DNA of 18,486 nt from positions 1 to 18,486 of the forward strand of contig CALRAY010000002.1 in assembly GCA_943353705.1 (NCBI GenBank), given 5' to 3'. Under the pieces are notes generated by a model. That model saw nothing but the letters and a program-made list of their open reading frames with translations. It did no database searches and was not told the DNA's origin. Shown piece by piece: positions 1-8,070 of this stretch (positions are counted from its first letter, which is position 1; each line of letters begins with the position of its first letter). A program made the translations under genes and the position numbers. Source of the stretch: Patescibacteria group bacterium UBA4664 (GTDB taxonomy: Bacteria; Patescibacteriota; Saccharimonadia; CAILAD01; BJGX01).

Positions 1-5
1 AAAAA

Positions 6-70
6 AACTGAGAAGCGCTTAGGTCTCATGAACTGAGAAACCAATCTGTTTACTCAGGTTTTATTATTTA
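6..70 (+). promoter_or_regulatory. L3 leader with competing hairpins (possible attenuator)
   Basis: This is non-coding sequence before L3. The 9-mer AACTGAGAA occurs twice (6-14 and 31-39). TGAGA at 9-13 can pair with TCTCA at 24-28, and the same TCTCA can pair instead with TGAGA at 34-38. CTGAGAAAC (33-41) can pair with GTTT-a-CTCAG (48-57) to make a 9-bp stem with one bulge and loop 42-47. That last stem is followed by a U-rich run (59-69). The segments are therefore mutually exclusive, as in an attenuator. Function is inferred; the last hairpin could instead simply be the terminator of an upstream gene outside the window. I see no convincing -35/-10 pair in these 85 bases. Confidence 0.4.
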
Positions 71-85
71 ATAACCAAGGATTCA

Positions 86-724
86 ATGAAAGCATTACTA
101 GCTAAAAAAGTCGGAATGACCCAAATATTTGATGCCAATGGAGTACGCAGCGGTGTTACTGTACTTGAAGTTGGCCCTTGTGTTGTTACTGCCCTCAAGT
201 CGGTAGAGACCGATGGCTATAGTGCTGTTCAAATTGGCTATGGTGAAGCTAAAAAGCTATCCAAGACTCAAGCCGGACAGCTTAAAAAATCAGGTGCTAA
301 AAGTACTGTTCTACGCGAAGTTCGTAATGACGAAATTATAGAAGTTATCGAAGGAGAAGACCAACCAACTCAGCTTAAAATAGGCGACAAGCTCACAGCA
401 GAGATGTTTGAGGTAGGTGAAAAGATTGTAGTTTCGGCTATTTCTAAGGGTAAAGGCTTTGCTGGCACAATTAAGCGTCATAATTTCAATACTGGCCCTA
501 AGACTCATGGTAGCCATAACTATCGAGCCCCTGGTTCAATTGGTTCAGGTTATCCTCAGCACGTATTTAAGGGTATGAAAATGGCAGGCCAAATGGGCCA
601 TGAAAAAGTAACCATTAAAAATCAAAAGATTGCCATGGTTGACGTTGAAAATAACTTAATTGCTGTAGTAGGTAGCGTGCCAGGTCCAAGGCGCGGAATT
701 GTAATGATCAAGGGAGCTAAATAA
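86..724 (+). CDS. rplC: 50S ribosomal protein L3
   Basis: This is the large-subunit protein uL3, which binds 23S rRNA early in assembly and reaches toward the peptidyl transferase centre. The 212-residue product has the normal family length (about 209 in E. coli). It begins with the typical bacterial N-terminus (MKALLAKKVGMTQIFD), has the KGKGF...KRHNF segment at about 121-134, and has the extended-loop motif HGSHNYRAPGSIG at 141-153 followed by FKGMKMAGQMG. The residue after GSIG is Ser rather than the Gln that PrmB methylates in E. coli, a common variation. The start is supported by AAGGA at 77-81. It overlaps L4 by one base (TAATG). It is the first gene in the window of the S10-type cluster; S10 would normally lie just upstream. 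Confidence 0.98.
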   Translation: MKALLAKKVGMTQIFDANGVRSGVTVLEVGPCVVTALKSVETDGYSAVQIGYGEAKKLSKTQAGQLKKSGAKSTVLREVRNDEIIEVIEGEDQPTQLKIGDKLTAEMFEVGEKIVVSAISKGKGFAGTIKRHNFNTGPKTHGSHNYRAPGSIGSGYPQHVFKGMKMAGQMGHEKVTIKNQKIAMVDVENNLIAVVGSVPGPRRGIVMIKGAK

Positions 725-1392
725 TGAAAGCAATTAGTTATTCTAAAGTCGGCGCCGAAAAGGGCAGCGTAGAGCTACCTAAGTCTATTTTTGGAGTAGA
801 ATCTAACGCCGATCAGCTTAAGCTAGCCTATAACCGCTTTTATGATAATATTCGCACGAATAACGCCAAAGTACTCAACCGCGGTGATGTTTCTGGTGGT
901 GGTAAAAAGCCTTGGAAGCAAAAAGGTACTGGACGTGCTAGATTCGGATCAAGCCGTAACCCTATCTGGAGACACGGTGGTGTAGCATTCGGCCCAACTG
1001 GTAACGAAAACTATTCTAAGGACATGCCTAAGAGTATGATTCGATCGAGTCTTAAACAGGCCTTAAGCTTAAAGATAGACCAGATTAAAGTCGTCGAGGC
1101 ATTTGTGGCAAGTGAGTATAAGACTAAATCAATTATCGCTATGATTGATAAGATTGGCGCAGAAGGATCGATACTTATAACAGCCCCTAAACTAGGTGAA
1201 AAATTTATTGCTTCAGCCAGAAATATACCTGGAATAAAGCTACTTTCCGTAAAACAGCTGAATGTTGCAGCGATTTTGGATGCTGATGCAATCTTAATAG
1301 ACCCAGAAGGCCTTAAAGAACTTGAAGTATGGCTTGGATCTACCAAGAGTGCATCAAGAAAAGCTAGCTTAAAAGCAGGAGCAAAGAAATGA
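724..1392 (+). CDS. rplD: 50S ribosomal protein L4
   Basis: uL4 is a large-subunit assembly protein that lines the peptide exit tunnel; in E. coli it also represses its own operon. The product is 222 residues, slightly longer than the E. coli protein (201). The internal tunnel loop is clear at about 50-92, with GGGKKPWKQKGTGRAR and a following RHGGVAFGP, which are hallmark L4 sequences. The C-terminus ends in a Lys/Ala-rich tail. The start codon shares its A with the L3 stop (TAATG), and the stop TGA overlaps the L23 start (ATGA), so translation is probably coupled on both sides. Whether it regulates through the leader at 6-70 is an open question that the sequence alone cannot settle. Confidence 0.98.
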   Translation: MKAISYSKVGAEKGSVELPKSIFGVESNADQLKLAYNRFYDNIRTNNAKVLNRGDVSGGGKKPWKQKGTGRARFGSSRNPIWRHGGVAFGPTGNENYSKDMPKSMIRSSLKQALSLKIDQIKVVEAFVASEYKTKSIIAMIDKIGAEGSILITAPKLGEKFIASARNIPGIKLLSVKQLNVAAILDADAILIDPEGLKELEVWLGSTKSASRKASLKAGAKK

Positions 1393-1679
1393 CAATCGTA
1401 ACACTTAAGCCGGTAATCACTGAAAAAAGCATGAGTATGGCAGCAAAAGGCGTTTATCTATTTGATGTTAATGCCAGAGCTAATAAGCCACTAATAGCTA
1501 CTGCAGTAAAAAATCAATTTAAGGTCGATGCAGCCCAGGTTCGCATCCTTATCATAAAAGGCAAAGTTAAGAAATTTAAGGGTATTTCGGGTCAGCGTAC
1601 AGATAAGAAGCGAGCCTATGTTACCGTAAAGAAAGGTCAAAAAATATCTGTTTTTGACATCAGTGAGGAGAAGAAGTAA
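1389..1679 (+). CDS. rplW: 50S ribosomal protein L23
   Basis: uL23 sits at the exit of the peptide tunnel and is the docking site for trigger factor and SRP. The product has 96 residues, normal for the family (about 95-100). The N-terminal KPVITEKSM (7-15) is the recognisable L23 signature, and a conserved basic loop around GKVKKFKGISGQR precedes the C-terminal strand. The start overlaps the L4 stop by 4 nt (ATGA), and its own TAA shares a base with the L2 ATG, which fixes both ends. The order L3-L4-L23-L2 is the universal S10-operon order. Confidence 0.97.
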   Translation: MTIVTLKPVITEKSMSMAAKGVYLFDVNARANKPLIATAVKNQFKVDAAQVRILIIKGKVKKFKGISGQRTDKKRAYVTVKKGQKISVFDISEEKK

Positions 1680-2509
1680 TGGCAATTAGAACTCTTAAAC
1701 CTAATACAGCTGCACGCCGAAATATGAGCGTAGCTGACTTCTCTGAGCTAACAAAGAAAAAGCCAGAAAAATCACTAACTAGGCCAATTACTAGAAAGTC
1801 TGGACGTAATAACCAAGGACGAATCACTACTCGCCATCGAGGTGGTGGAGCAAAGCGTGCCTACAGAATTATTGATTTTAAATTCGCAGCCGCTAAGAAT
1901 GCAGAAATTATCGCCCTAGAATATGATCCTAATAGAACTGCCAATATTGCACTCGTTAAACTAGAAGATGGTAGCAAAGCCTATGTGCTTGCCACCGCTA
2001 ATATGAAGGTCGGTAAAAAAATTAACTCAGGCAGTGAAGCTGAGATTAAGCCCGGCAATAGGCTTAAATTGAAAGATATTCCAGTTGGTTCTGTAATTTG
2101 TAATATCGAAATGCAGCCAGGTAGAGGTGGGCAGTTGGCACGAAGTGCAGGAGCACGCGCCCAGCTAGCGGCTCGTGAAGGAGATTGGGCTCAGATTAAG
2201 CTTCCTTCAGGTGAAGTTCGACTAATTCATGTTGAATGTATGGCCACTGTCGGCCAGATCGGCAATGCCGACCATCAAAATATTACTATTGGTAGCGCAG
2301 GTCGCAAGCGCCATATGGGCCGACGACCATCAGTTCGTGGTAAGGCTATGAATCCATCTGATCACCCTATGGGTGGTGGTGAGGGACTCAGTGGTCCTGG
2401 CCGTATTCCAAGAACACCTTGGGGTAAGGTAGCCATGGGACTTAAGACAAGAAGGCGTAAATCAACCAGTGCCATGATTATTCGTGGCCGCGGAAAGGGA
2501 AGGAAATAA
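1679..2509 (+). CDS. rplB: 50S ribosomal protein L2
   Basis: uL2 is needed for subunit joining and tRNA binding near the peptidyl transferase centre. It has 276 residues, the normal length. An N-terminal OB-like domain carries RHRGGGAKRAYRIIDF at 53-68, and an SH3-like domain carries GRGGQLARSAGARAQL at 148-163. The C-terminal catalytic-region motif NPSDHPMGGGEG spans 225-236. His229, the residue linked to peptidyl transferase activity in E. coli, is present in DHP; the next residue is Met rather than the more common His. It is joined to L23 by a 1-nt overlap, and S19 starts directly after the stop. Confidence 0.98.
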   Translation: MAIRTLKPNTAARRNMSVADFSELTKKKPEKSLTRPITRKSGRNNQGRITTRHRGGGAKRAYRIIDFKFAAAKNAEIIALEYDPNRTANIALVKLEDGSKAYVLATANMKVGKKINSGSEAEIKPGNRLKLKDIPVGSVICNIEMQPGRGGQLARSAGARAQLAAREGDWAQIKLPSGEVRLIHVECMATVGQIGNADHQNITIGSAGRKRHMGRRPSVRGKAMNPSDHPMGGGEGLSGPGRIPRTPWGKVAMGLKTRRRKSTSAMIIRGRGKGRK

Positions 2510-2788
2510 ATGAGTAGATCGAGCAAAAAAGGACCATTTATTGATCCTAAATTACTTCGTAAAATTATGGCCCTAGAGATTAATGATAAGACTATTATTA
2601 AGACTTGGTCTAGAGCTAGCACAATTAGTCCAGAAATGGTCGGCAAGACCATCGCTGTTCATAATGGCAAGATTCACATGCCTGTATTAGTTTCAGAAAA
2701 CATGGTTGGACATAAGTTTGGCGAATTCTCACCGACTCGAAAATTCAGAGGACATGGTGGTAAATTGGCGAAAGCTGAAGGAAAGTAA
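2510..2788 (+). CDS. rpsS: 30S ribosomal protein S19
   Basis: uS19 is a small-subunit head protein that pairs with S13 and contacts the A-site finger region of 23S rRNA. The 92 residues match the usual length. The start [11 protein letters not shown] and the C-terminal block [18 protein letters not shown] are diagnostic. The ATG follows the L2 TAA with no gap, and the GGAAGGAAAT just before it (inside the end of L2) supplies the ribosome binding site. A 9-nt gap separates it from L22, one of the few small gaps in this part of the cluster. Confidence 0.98.
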   Translation: MSRSSKKGPFIDPKLLRKIMALEINDKTIIKTWSRASTISPEMVGKTIAVHNGKIHMPVLVSENMVGHKFGEFSPTRKFRGHGGKLAKAEGK

Positions 2789-2797
2789 GGAATTATT

Positions 2798-3226
2798 ATG
2801 AAAGTTGCAGCAAACATCAAGTATTTAAAGATTTCAGCTCAAAAGCTTAGAGCTGGCGCTGATTTGGTACGTGGCCAAAGAGCAATAGACGCTCAAGTGC
2901 TTCTTTTGAACATGCCTCAAAAATCAGCCCGCATGATATCTGCTGGCCTTAAGAGTGCCATTGCTAATGCCGAAAATAATTATAGTCTAAATAGTGCAAC
3001 TCTACAGATTTCAGAAATCAGAGTTGACCAAGGACCAAAACTTAAACGAGGTCGACCAAGAGCTCGTGGAGCATTCGGACGCATAGAGCACCCTATGGCC
3101 CATCTTAGAATTACTTTAGATAGTGGCACGAATGATACAAAAGCAGAAGCAAAAGCACCTGTCAAAACTGATGCTAAGCCTAAGGTAACCACTAAAATCA
3201 CTAACAAGAAGCGAGGACTAAAGTAA
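2798..3226 (+). CDS. rplV: 50S ribosomal protein L22 with basic C-terminal tail
   Basis: uL22 lines the exit tunnel with L4 and binds all domains of 23S rRNA. Residues 1-108 are a complete L22 core: YLKISAQKLRAGADLVRG near the start, a helix with SARMISAGLKSAIANAENN, and the tunnel hairpin with RGRPRARGAFGRI at 84-96. Residues about 109-142 form a Lys/Ala/Thr-rich tail that most bacterial L22 proteins lack (E. coli L22 is 110 residues). The tail is probably disordered and surface-exposed or RNA-binding; that is inference. The start has AAGGAAT upstream. The stop overlaps the S3 start by one base (TAATG). Confidence 0.97.
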   Translation: MKVAANIKYLKISAQKLRAGADLVRGQRAIDAQVLLLNMPQKSARMISAGLKSAIANAENNYSLNSATLQISEIRVDQGPKLKRGRPRARGAFGRIEHPMAHLRITLDSGTNDTKAEAKAPVKTDAKPKVTTKITNKKRGLK

Positions 3227-3843
3227 TGGGACAAAAAATTAATCCAATCGGATTTAGACTGATCTACACAAAGAACTGGCAGTCAAAATGGTTCGACACT
3301 CGCAATTTCGCTAAATCCGTCGCTCAAGATATTCGTATACGTAAATTAATAGAAGATAAGCTAGGCTTTAGGGCTGCTATAGCTAAGGTTGAGATAGAGC
3401 GCTCAAGCAATGAGCTTATCGTGTCAATCCACTCGGCAAAGCCAGGTGTTGTAATCGGACGTAGCGGCGTAGGTGTCGAAGCACTTAAAAAAGACCTAGC
3501 TAAACTTATCGAAGGAAGCTTCAAGGTCAATATTGAAGAAGTTAAGAATCCTGAAATGAATGCTAAGCTAGTTGCCGAAAATGTAGCTTCACAGCTAGAG
3601 AGACGACTACCGTTTCGTAGAGTAATTAAAAGCACAACAGAAGCTGCCGTAAGGGCTGGTTCACTGGGAGCTAAAGTTAGTGTGTCCGGTCGATTGAATG
3701 GAGCCGAAATGGCTCGCCGCGAAACATCTGCTGTTGGTAGTATTCCTTTGCACACAATCAAGGCCGACATTGATTACGGAACAGCAGAAGCCAAAACTAC
3801 CTTCGGGGTGATTGGTGTTAAAGTATGGATTTATAAGGGTTAA
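3226..3843 (+). CDS. rpsC: 30S ribosomal protein S3
   Basis: uS3 lies at the mRNA entry channel of the 30S head and has helicase-related function together with S4 and S5. The 205-residue product begins with the canonical [11 protein letters not shown]. It contains a KH type-2 domain whose GxxG loop is seen in VVIGRSGVG (about 75-83), and the S3 C-terminal domain with [10 protein letters not shown] and [15 protein letters not shown]. It is shorter than E. coli S3 (233 residues) because the acidic or basic C-terminal extension is absent; the folded domains are complete. It is coupled to L22 by a 1-nt overlap. Confidence 0.98.
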   Translation: MGQKINPIGFRLIYTKNWQSKWFDTRNFAKSVAQDIRIRKLIEDKLGFRAAIAKVEIERSSNELIVSIHSAKPGVVIGRSGVGVEALKKDLAKLIEGSFKVNIEEVKNPEMNAKLVAENVASQLERRLPFRRVIKSTTEAAVRAGSLGAKVSVSGRLNGAEMARRETSAVGSIPLHTIKADIDYGTAEAKTTFGVIGVKVWIYKG

Positions 3844-3854
3844 GGAGAAGTATT

Positions 3855-4286
3855 ATGTTGATGCCAAGAAAAACTAAATATAGGAAAGCCCAAAAGGGCC
3901 GCAATGCAGGCGATGCTACTCGTGGAACCGAGATTAGCTTTGGTAGCTTTGGCTTGAAAGCTTTGCAGAATGAGCGCATCACTTCTCGGCAAATTGAGTC
4001 AGCTCGCCGTGCAATGACACGGCACGTTAAGCGAGGCGGTAAGATATGGATTAGAATATTCCCACATACACCAGTTACTCGCAAGCCTGCCGAAGTTCGA
4101 ATGGGCTCAGGTAAAGGTGCTCTAGATCACTACGTGGCTAAGGTGCAGGCAGGTAAAATTTTATTCGAAATGGATGGTGTGACAGAAGAAGTTGCCAAGG
4201 AAGCAATGCGCTTGGCCGCTTACAAATTACCGATTAAGACCAAATTTATGGTCAAGGCGCAGGCCGGAGAAAAAGATGAAAGCTAA
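3855..4286 (+). CDS. rplP: 50S ribosomal protein L16
   Basis: uL16 organises the A-site region of 23S rRNA and is added late in subunit assembly. The 143-residue product begins [11 protein letters not shown], the usual bacterial L16 start. AAGGAG at 3842-3847 sits 7 nt before the ATG at 3855, which supports this start over the second ATG at 3861. Further family signatures are the GSFGLKAL segment, the [21 protein letters not shown] block, and [16 protein letters not shown]. Its end overlaps the L29 start by 11 nt. Confidence 0.98.
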   Translation: MLMPRKTKYRKAQKGRNAGDATRGTEISFGSFGLKALQNERITSRQIESARRAMTRHVKRGGKIWIRIFPHTPVTRKPAEVRMGSGKGALDHYVAKVQAGKILFEMDGVTEEVAKEAMRLAAYKLPIKTKFMVKAQAGEKDES

Positions 4287-4485
4287 AGAATTAAGAAACC
4301 AGTCAAATAAGGAATTGCAAAAGAAGTTAGCGGACAATAGAGCTAAGATAGCTCAGCTTGACGTTGATTATCGAACAAAAGAAGTTAAAAATATTCGCGA
4401 AATTCGCAGTCTTAAGCGTACTGTAGCAAGAATTTTAACAGTTATGTCTGAGCAAGATAAAGCATTACAAGGAGAACAGTCATGA
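4276..4485 (+). CDS. rpmC: 50S ribosomal protein L29
   Basis: uL29 is a small helical protein at the tunnel exit, next to L23. The real start is the ATG at 4276, giving 69 residues beginning [22 protein letters not shown] at 4266-4269 lies 6 nt upstream inside the end of L16. The same frame is open farther upstream (to 4192), but that extension is only the shadow of L16 in another frame. The product is two antiparallel helices rich in Lys and Glu, with the expected R-x-I-A-R-I-like motif ([10 protein letters not shown]) near the end. The stop TGA overlaps the S17 ATG. Confidence 0.95.
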   Translation: MKAKELRNQSNKELQKKLADNRAKIAQLDVDYRTKEVKNIREIRSLKRTVARILTVMSEQDKALQGEQS

Positions 4486-4745
4486 GTCGAACATTACAAG
4501 GAAGGGTTGTATCAACTAAAATGGACAAAACTATCGTAGTGGCCGTAGAGCGTCGCAAGTCGCACCCAATCTACAAGAAGTCTTACCTAGTTACAACTAA
4601 GTTTCAGGCTCATGATGAAGATGGTAAGGCTGGAATGGGTGATCTAGTTGAAATTATAGAGACTCGACCAATCAGTAAGAATAAGCATTTTAATCTTTCA
4701 AAAATAATTGAGCAAGTAGTTTCTAAATCGGAGGTGGCCGAATGA
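4482..4745 (+). CDS. rpsQ: 30S ribosomal protein S17
   Basis: uS17 is an OB-fold primary binding protein of the 16S rRNA 5-prime domain. The product is 87 residues, normal length. The signature [27 protein letters not shown] covers the first strands, and the later segment [20 protein letters not shown] matches the conserved S17 C-terminal strand. The start overlaps the L29 stop by 4 nt (ATGA) and the stop overlaps the L14 start in the same way, with GGAGG at 4731-4735 upstream of L14. Confidence 0.97.
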   Translation: MSRTLQGRVVSTKMDKTIVVAVERRKSHPIYKKSYLVTTKFQAHDEDGKAGMGDLVEIIETRPISKNKHFNLSKIIEQVVSKSEVAE

Positions 4746-5110
4746 TACAGTCCGAATCCAGATTAAGAGTAGCGGATAACACCGGTGCAAAAGAAATTAT
4801 GTGCATCAAAGTTCTAGGTGGCAGCAAACGACGCTACGCACGCATCGGAGATGTGATAGTAGCTAGTGTGAAGGTGGCTACACCTAATGGTACTGTTAAG
4901 AAAAAAGAAGTTGTTCGTGCTGTGGTTGTTCGTACTAAGCGCGAAGTTACCAGAAAAGATGGTAGCAACGTTCGCTTTGACGAAAACGCAGCAGTTATTA
5001 TCGATACTAACGATCAGCCACGCGGAACTCGTATCTTTGGTCCAGTTACGCGCGAGCTACGAGACCGTGGATTTATGAAAATTATATCATTAGCACCGGA
5101 GGTTCTCTAA
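4742..5110 (+). CDS. rplN: 50S ribosomal protein L14
   Basis: uL14 forms part of the subunit interface (bridges B5 and B8) and is the docking site of the silencing factor RsfS. The 122 residues equal the standard length. It begins [18 protein letters not shown] with the typical Cys in [10 protein letters not shown], and ends with the conserved block [29 protein letters not shown]. Translation is probably coupled to S17 (ATGA overlap) and to L24 (TAATG overlap). The short open frame inside it at 4887-5078 is a shadow. Confidence 0.98.
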   Translation: MIQSESRLRVADNTGAKEIMCIKVLGGSKRRYARIGDVIVASVKVATPNGTVKKKEVVRAVVVRTKREVTRKDGSNVRFDENAAVIIDTNDQPRGTRIFGPVTRELRDRGFMKIISLAPEVL

Positions 5111-5469
5111 TGAAGATACTCAAAAAAGATAAAGTTATGGTTATAGCTGGCCGCGATAAGGGAAAGCAAGGAGAAGTACTAGCCGCTTTCCCAGCCGACA
5201 ATAAGATTGTTGTTGAAGGCGTTAATATTGCGAAGCGACATAGCAAGCCAAGTCAGCTTAACCCTAAGGGTGGAATCGTAGAGATAACTAAGCCAATTGA
5301 CGTCTCAAAAGTAATGGTCATAGACCCGGTTAGCGGAAAACCAGCAAGAGTTGGCTATAAGCTGAATGCTAAAGGTAAAAAAGAGCGCATTTACAAAGTT
5401 TCTAAATTTAAAAATACAAAAGTAAAGAAAGATATCAAGAAAGCCGATATTAAAGGCGGGAAGAAGTAG
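5110..5469 (+). CDS. rplX: 50S ribosomal protein L24
   Basis: uL24 is one of two assembly-initiator proteins and sits near the tunnel exit. The 119 residues include an N-terminal KOW motif ([21 protein letters not shown], split by the conserved glycines at about 8-28) and the later [17 protein letters not shown] segment. The last 25 residues are strongly basic (Lys-rich, ending KGGKK), somewhat longer than in E. coli L24 (104 residues). It overlaps L14 by one base; L5 follows after two bases. Confidence 0.97.
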   Translation: MKILKKDKVMVIAGRDKGKQGEVLAAFPADNKIVVEGVNIAKRHSKPSQLNPKGGIVEITKPIDVSKVMVIDPVSGKPARVGYKLNAKGKKERIYKVSKFKNTKVKKDIKKADIKGGKK

Positions 5470-5471
5470 CC

Positions 5472-6020
5472 ATGAATAGATTGCTTAAACAATACAACGA
5501 AAATATACGACAAGAGCTCATGAAAGAGCTTGGTATCGCCAACGTACATCAAATTCCAAAAATTGAAAAGATTGTACTCAATAGTGGTGTAGGCAAGGCC
5601 GTTGCAGATAGTAAGCACATGGACCTAGTAGTTGCCACCCTCACTAAGATATCTGGCCAGCAGCCAATCACAACTAAGGCTCAGCACAGTATCGCTAGCT
5701 TTAAGCTTAGAGAAGGTATGGTAATTGGAGCTAAGGTCACCCTAAGAGGCGAACAAATGTATAGCTTCCTAGATAGACTTGTGTCAATCGTGCTGCCTCG
5801 TGTTAGGGATTTCCATGGTGTTAGCGGTAAAGCATTTGATAAAAGTGGCAATTATAGTCTTGGTTTTTCTGACCAGACTGTATTCCCTGAAATATCTTAT
5901 GAAGACGCCCAGGCAATTCATGGGTTGCAAGTAACATTAGTAATAAGTGGCGGAAATGCCGAAGCTAGCAAGTTATTGCTTCAAAAGCTAGGTATGCCGT
6001 TCGAGAAAGGAGCGAAATAA
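5472..6020 (+). CDS. rplE: 50S ribosomal protein L5
   Basis: uL5 binds 5S rRNA and contacts the P-site tRNA and S13. The 182-residue product has the expected length (179 in E. coli). Motifs: [12 protein letters not shown] near 30-41, [20 protein letters not shown], and the [22 protein letters not shown] segment typical of bacterial L5. The start ATG has GGCGGGAAGAAG upstream at the end of L24. The stop overlaps the S14 start by one base (TAATG), with AAAGGAG at about 6006-6012. Confidence 0.98.
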   Translation: MNRLLKQYNENIRQELMKELGIANVHQIPKIEKIVLNSGVGKAVADSKHMDLVVATLTKISGQQPITTKAQHSIASFKLREGMVIGAKVTLRGEQMYSFLDRLVSIVLPRVRDFHGVSGKAFDKSGNYSLGFSDQTVFPEISYEDAQAIHGLQVTLVISGGNAEASKLLLQKLGMPFEKGAK

Positions 6021-6289
6021 TGGCTCGAAAAGCATTGATCCAACGAGAGTTAAAAAGACAGAAATTAGCAGCTAAATATGCCAATAAACGCGCTCAGCTT
6101 CGAGCGGACGGCGACCTAGAAGGATTGGCTAAATTGCCACGCAATTCCAATCCTAATAGGCAGCGCAATCGCTGCGAAATTACAGGACGACCAAGAGGCT
6201 ATATCGGCAAGTTTGGTCTGAGCAGAATAACATTCCGAGAATATGCCTCCAAAGGGCAAATTCCCGGTGTAACTAAGTCGAGCTGGTAG
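6020..6289 (+). CDS. rpsN: 30S ribosomal protein S14, zinc-free form
   Basis: uS14 is a small-subunit head protein. It comes in two bacterial forms: a short one of about 61 residues with four zinc-binding Cys, and a longer one without zinc. This copy has 89 residues and a single Cys (in [18 protein letters not shown]), so it is the zinc-free type. The C-terminal block [23 protein letters not shown] is diagnostic. The position after L5 and before S8 is the normal spc-operon place. The zinc-free form contrasts with L36 in this window, which keeps its zinc ligands. Confidence 0.97.
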   Translation: MARKALIQRELKRQKLAAKYANKRAQLRADGDLEGLAKLPRNSNPNRQRNRCEITGRPRGYIGKFGLSRITFREYASKGQIPGVTKSSW

Positions 6290-6299
6290 GAGAATATAT

Positions 6300-6686
6300 A
6301 TGATTACAACAGATCCAATCGCAGATATGCTAACAAGAATCCGAAACGGAATAATGTCCGACAAGACGGAGGTTATTATTCCTCATTCCAAGCTTAAATA
6401 TTCAATTGCTGGTATCTTACAAGCTAATGGATATATTGGTAAGGTTAAAGTAGTAGAGCAAGCTGGTTTCAAAAACCTCAGCATTAAGCTTGATGGTTCA
6501 AGGCAGCCAGAAAGCCTACTTAGAGTAAGCAAGCCAGGCCGAAGAATATACGCAAAGGCATCCGAAATACCTACAGTCAGAACTGGCCGCGGTATAGTTA
6601 TTGTATCTACTCCATCAGGCATCATGACCGGAAAAGATGCCCGCAGCAAGGGTGTCGGCGGCGAATTAATATGCGAGGTTTACTAA
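6300..6686 (+). CDS. rpsH: 30S ribosomal protein S8
   Basis: uS8 binds the central domain of 16S rRNA; in E. coli it also represses the spc operon by binding mRNA at L5. The 128-residue product starts with the canonical TDPIADMLTRIRNG (4-17). The C-terminal half carries the RRIYAKASEIPTVRTGRGI segment and the ending MTGKDARSKGVGGELICEVY, both family signatures. AGGAG at 6288-6292 lies 7 nt before the start. L6 begins two bases after the stop. Confidence 0.98.
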   Translation: MITTDPIADMLTRIRNGIMSDKTEVIIPHSKLKYSIAGILQANGYIGKVKVVEQAGFKNLSIKLDGSRQPESLLRVSKPGRRIYAKASEIPTVRTGRGIVIVSTPSGIMTGKDARSKGVGGELICEVY

Positions 6687-6687
6687 G

Positions 6688-7236
6688 ATGAGTAGAATCG
6701 GACGACAACCTATAGATATACCAGCCGGAGTAGAAGTTATGATTGATGAAAAAATAGTCACTACTAAGGGTCCTAAGGGAGAATTAAAGGTTAAAATTCT
6801 CAAAGGCCTTAGCGTGGACAAAACAGATAATAAAATTACTGTCACTCAGGCAGTTGAAGATGCTAATACTCTTAAACAATTTGGACTTTTAAGAACTCTT
6901 ATAGCCAATACGATAATCGGAGTTTCGGAAGGTTTCACCAAGGAGCTAGAAATAAATGGCGTAGGCTATAGGGCTACTATGAAGGGCAATGTTCTTGAAA
7001 TGAGCCTAGGATTTTCCCACCCTATAGAATACTCCGCTCCAGAAGGAGTTGTGGTTAGCGTGAACCAGAATATAATTACGGTGACAGGATTCGATAAGCA
7101 GCAAGTAGGTGAAGCTGCTGCCAATATTAGATCATTTAAAAAACCAGAGCCCTACAAAGGCAAAGGTATTAGATATGTGGGTGAGCATGTTAGGCGAAAG
7201 GCCGGTAAGGCTGCAGCTAAGGGAGGTTCAGAATGA
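6688..7236 (+). CDS. rplF: 50S ribosomal protein L6
   Basis: uL6 lies near the factor-binding site of the large subunit. It is made of two duplicated alpha/beta domains. The 182 residues match the family (177 in E. coli). The start MSRIGRQPIDIPAGVEV, the mid-protein ELEINGVGYRATMKGNVLEMSLGFSHP segment and the C-terminal KPEPYKGKGIRYVGEHVRRKAGK are all diagnostic. It ends in a short basic tail. The TGA overlaps the L18 start (ATGA), with GGGAGG at 7220-7225 as its ribosome binding site. Confidence 0.98.
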   Translation: MSRIGRQPIDIPAGVEVMIDEKIVTTKGPKGELKVKILKGLSVDKTDNKITVTQAVEDANTLKQFGLLRTLIANTIIGVSEGFTKELEINGVGYRATMKGNVLEMSLGFSHPIEYSAPEGVVVSVNQNIITVTGFDKQQVGEAAANIRSFKKPEPYKGKGIRYVGEHVRRKAGKAAAKGGSE

Positions 7237-7568
7237 GAAATCTTAAAGCAGTTCGTAGAATACGCGCAAAAGTGTCTGGCACTCAAGCTAGGCCAAGATT
7301 ATGTGTTTCCGTATCTTTAAAAAATTTACGCGCACAATTAATCGATGATGTAGCCGGTAAGTCAATCGTTTCTATTTCCACCGAATCAAACAAGGATTTG
7401 GCGAACAAGACTATGACCGAGAAAGCTACTTGGCTAGGTACCGAAATAGCTGAACTAAGCAAGAAAGCCAAGGTTAAGACGGTAGTATTTGATAGAGGTG
7501 GTAAAATTTATCATGGTAGAGTTAAGGCATTTGCCGAGGCAGCCCGTAATGCAGGATTGGAGTTCTAA
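7233..7568 (+). CDS. rplR: 50S ribosomal protein L18
   Basis: uL18 binds 5S rRNA with L5 and forms the central protuberance. The product is 111 residues, slightly shorter than E. coli (117) at the N-terminus. Visible signatures are [24 protein letters not shown] at the start and, at the C-terminus, [27 protein letters not shown], of which DRGG...YHGRV...AR.AGL is strictly conserved. It is coupled upstream to L6 by a 4-nt overlap; S5 starts one base after the stop. Confidence 0.97.
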   Translation: MRNLKAVRRIRAKVSGTQARPRLCVSVSLKNLRAQLIDDVAGKSIVSISTESNKDLANKTMTEKATWLGTEIAELSKKAKVKTVVFDRGGKIYHGRVKAFAEAARNAGLEF

Positions 7569-7569
7569 G

Positions 7570-8070
7570 ATGAATAGAGATAGAATGAACAATAGAATGA
7601 ATAACCAAGAGGCTCCAGAGTTTGATGAGAGAATCATCGCTCTAGATCGAGTTACTCGTGTGGTTAAGGGTGGACGACGCTTCCGTTTCCGTGCCACAGC
7701 AGTAGTAGGCGATAATAAAGGTAAAGTTGGAGTAGGCGTTGGTAAAGGAACGGATGCACCAACATCAATCCAGAAGGCTATCGCTAAGGCTAAGAAAGAT
7801 ATGATCAACTTTAAGCTTAACGGAACTACAATACCGCACGAAGTTCAGGTTGCTTTTGGGGGAGCTGTTGTGTTTCTTAAGCCAGCCTCGCAGGGTACTG
7901 GAGTGATTGCCGGTGGAGCAGTGCGCGCCGTATTGGAGGCTGCAGGTGTCAAGGACGTTCTTACTAAGTCGCTTGGCTCAACTAATAAAATAAACAACTC
8001 TTACGCCACAGTTGAGGCATTGTCTCAACTTAAAGAACCAGCTTTTAAAGCTAAGGAGTCTAAAAAATGA
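7570..8070 (+). CDS. rpsE: 30S ribosomal protein S5
   Basis: uS5 helps decoding accuracy and mRNA unwinding at the entry channel. I place the start at ATG 7570 (166 residues), because GGAG at 7559-7562 is 7 nt upstream; the frame stays open to 7489, but that part is the shadow of L18. A low-complexity N-terminus of Met, Asn and Arg (1-15) precedes the double-stranded RNA binding domain ([19 protein letters not shown] through [13 protein letters not shown]). The C-terminal domain includes [24 protein letters not shown]. The next gene is L15, with an ATGA overlap, so there is no room for rpmD (L30). Confidence 0.97.
   Translation: MNRDRMNNRMNNQEAPEFDERIIALDRVTRVVKGGRRFRFRATAVVGDNKGKVGVGVGKGTDAPTSIQKAIAKAKKDMINFKLNGTTIPHEVQVAFGGAVVFLKPASQGTGVIAGGAVRAVLEAAGVKDVLTKSLGSTNKINNSYATVEALSQLKEPAFKAKESKK

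Noticed and set aside
2980-3770. Long minus-strand frames opposite L22 and S3 (and similar ones opposite L4, L15, rpoA and the RCK gene)
   Set aside because: They lie wholly opposite well-conserved ribosomal or housekeeping genes, have no ribosome binding site or recognisable domain, and arise from codon bias.
4192-4275. Longer N-terminus for L29 from 4192
   Set aside because: It is out-of-frame L16 sequence; the L29 family begins at the ATG at 4276.
7489-7569. Longer N-terminus for S5 from 7489
   Set aside because: The segment is the end of L18 in another frame, and GGAG sits correctly before ATG 7570.
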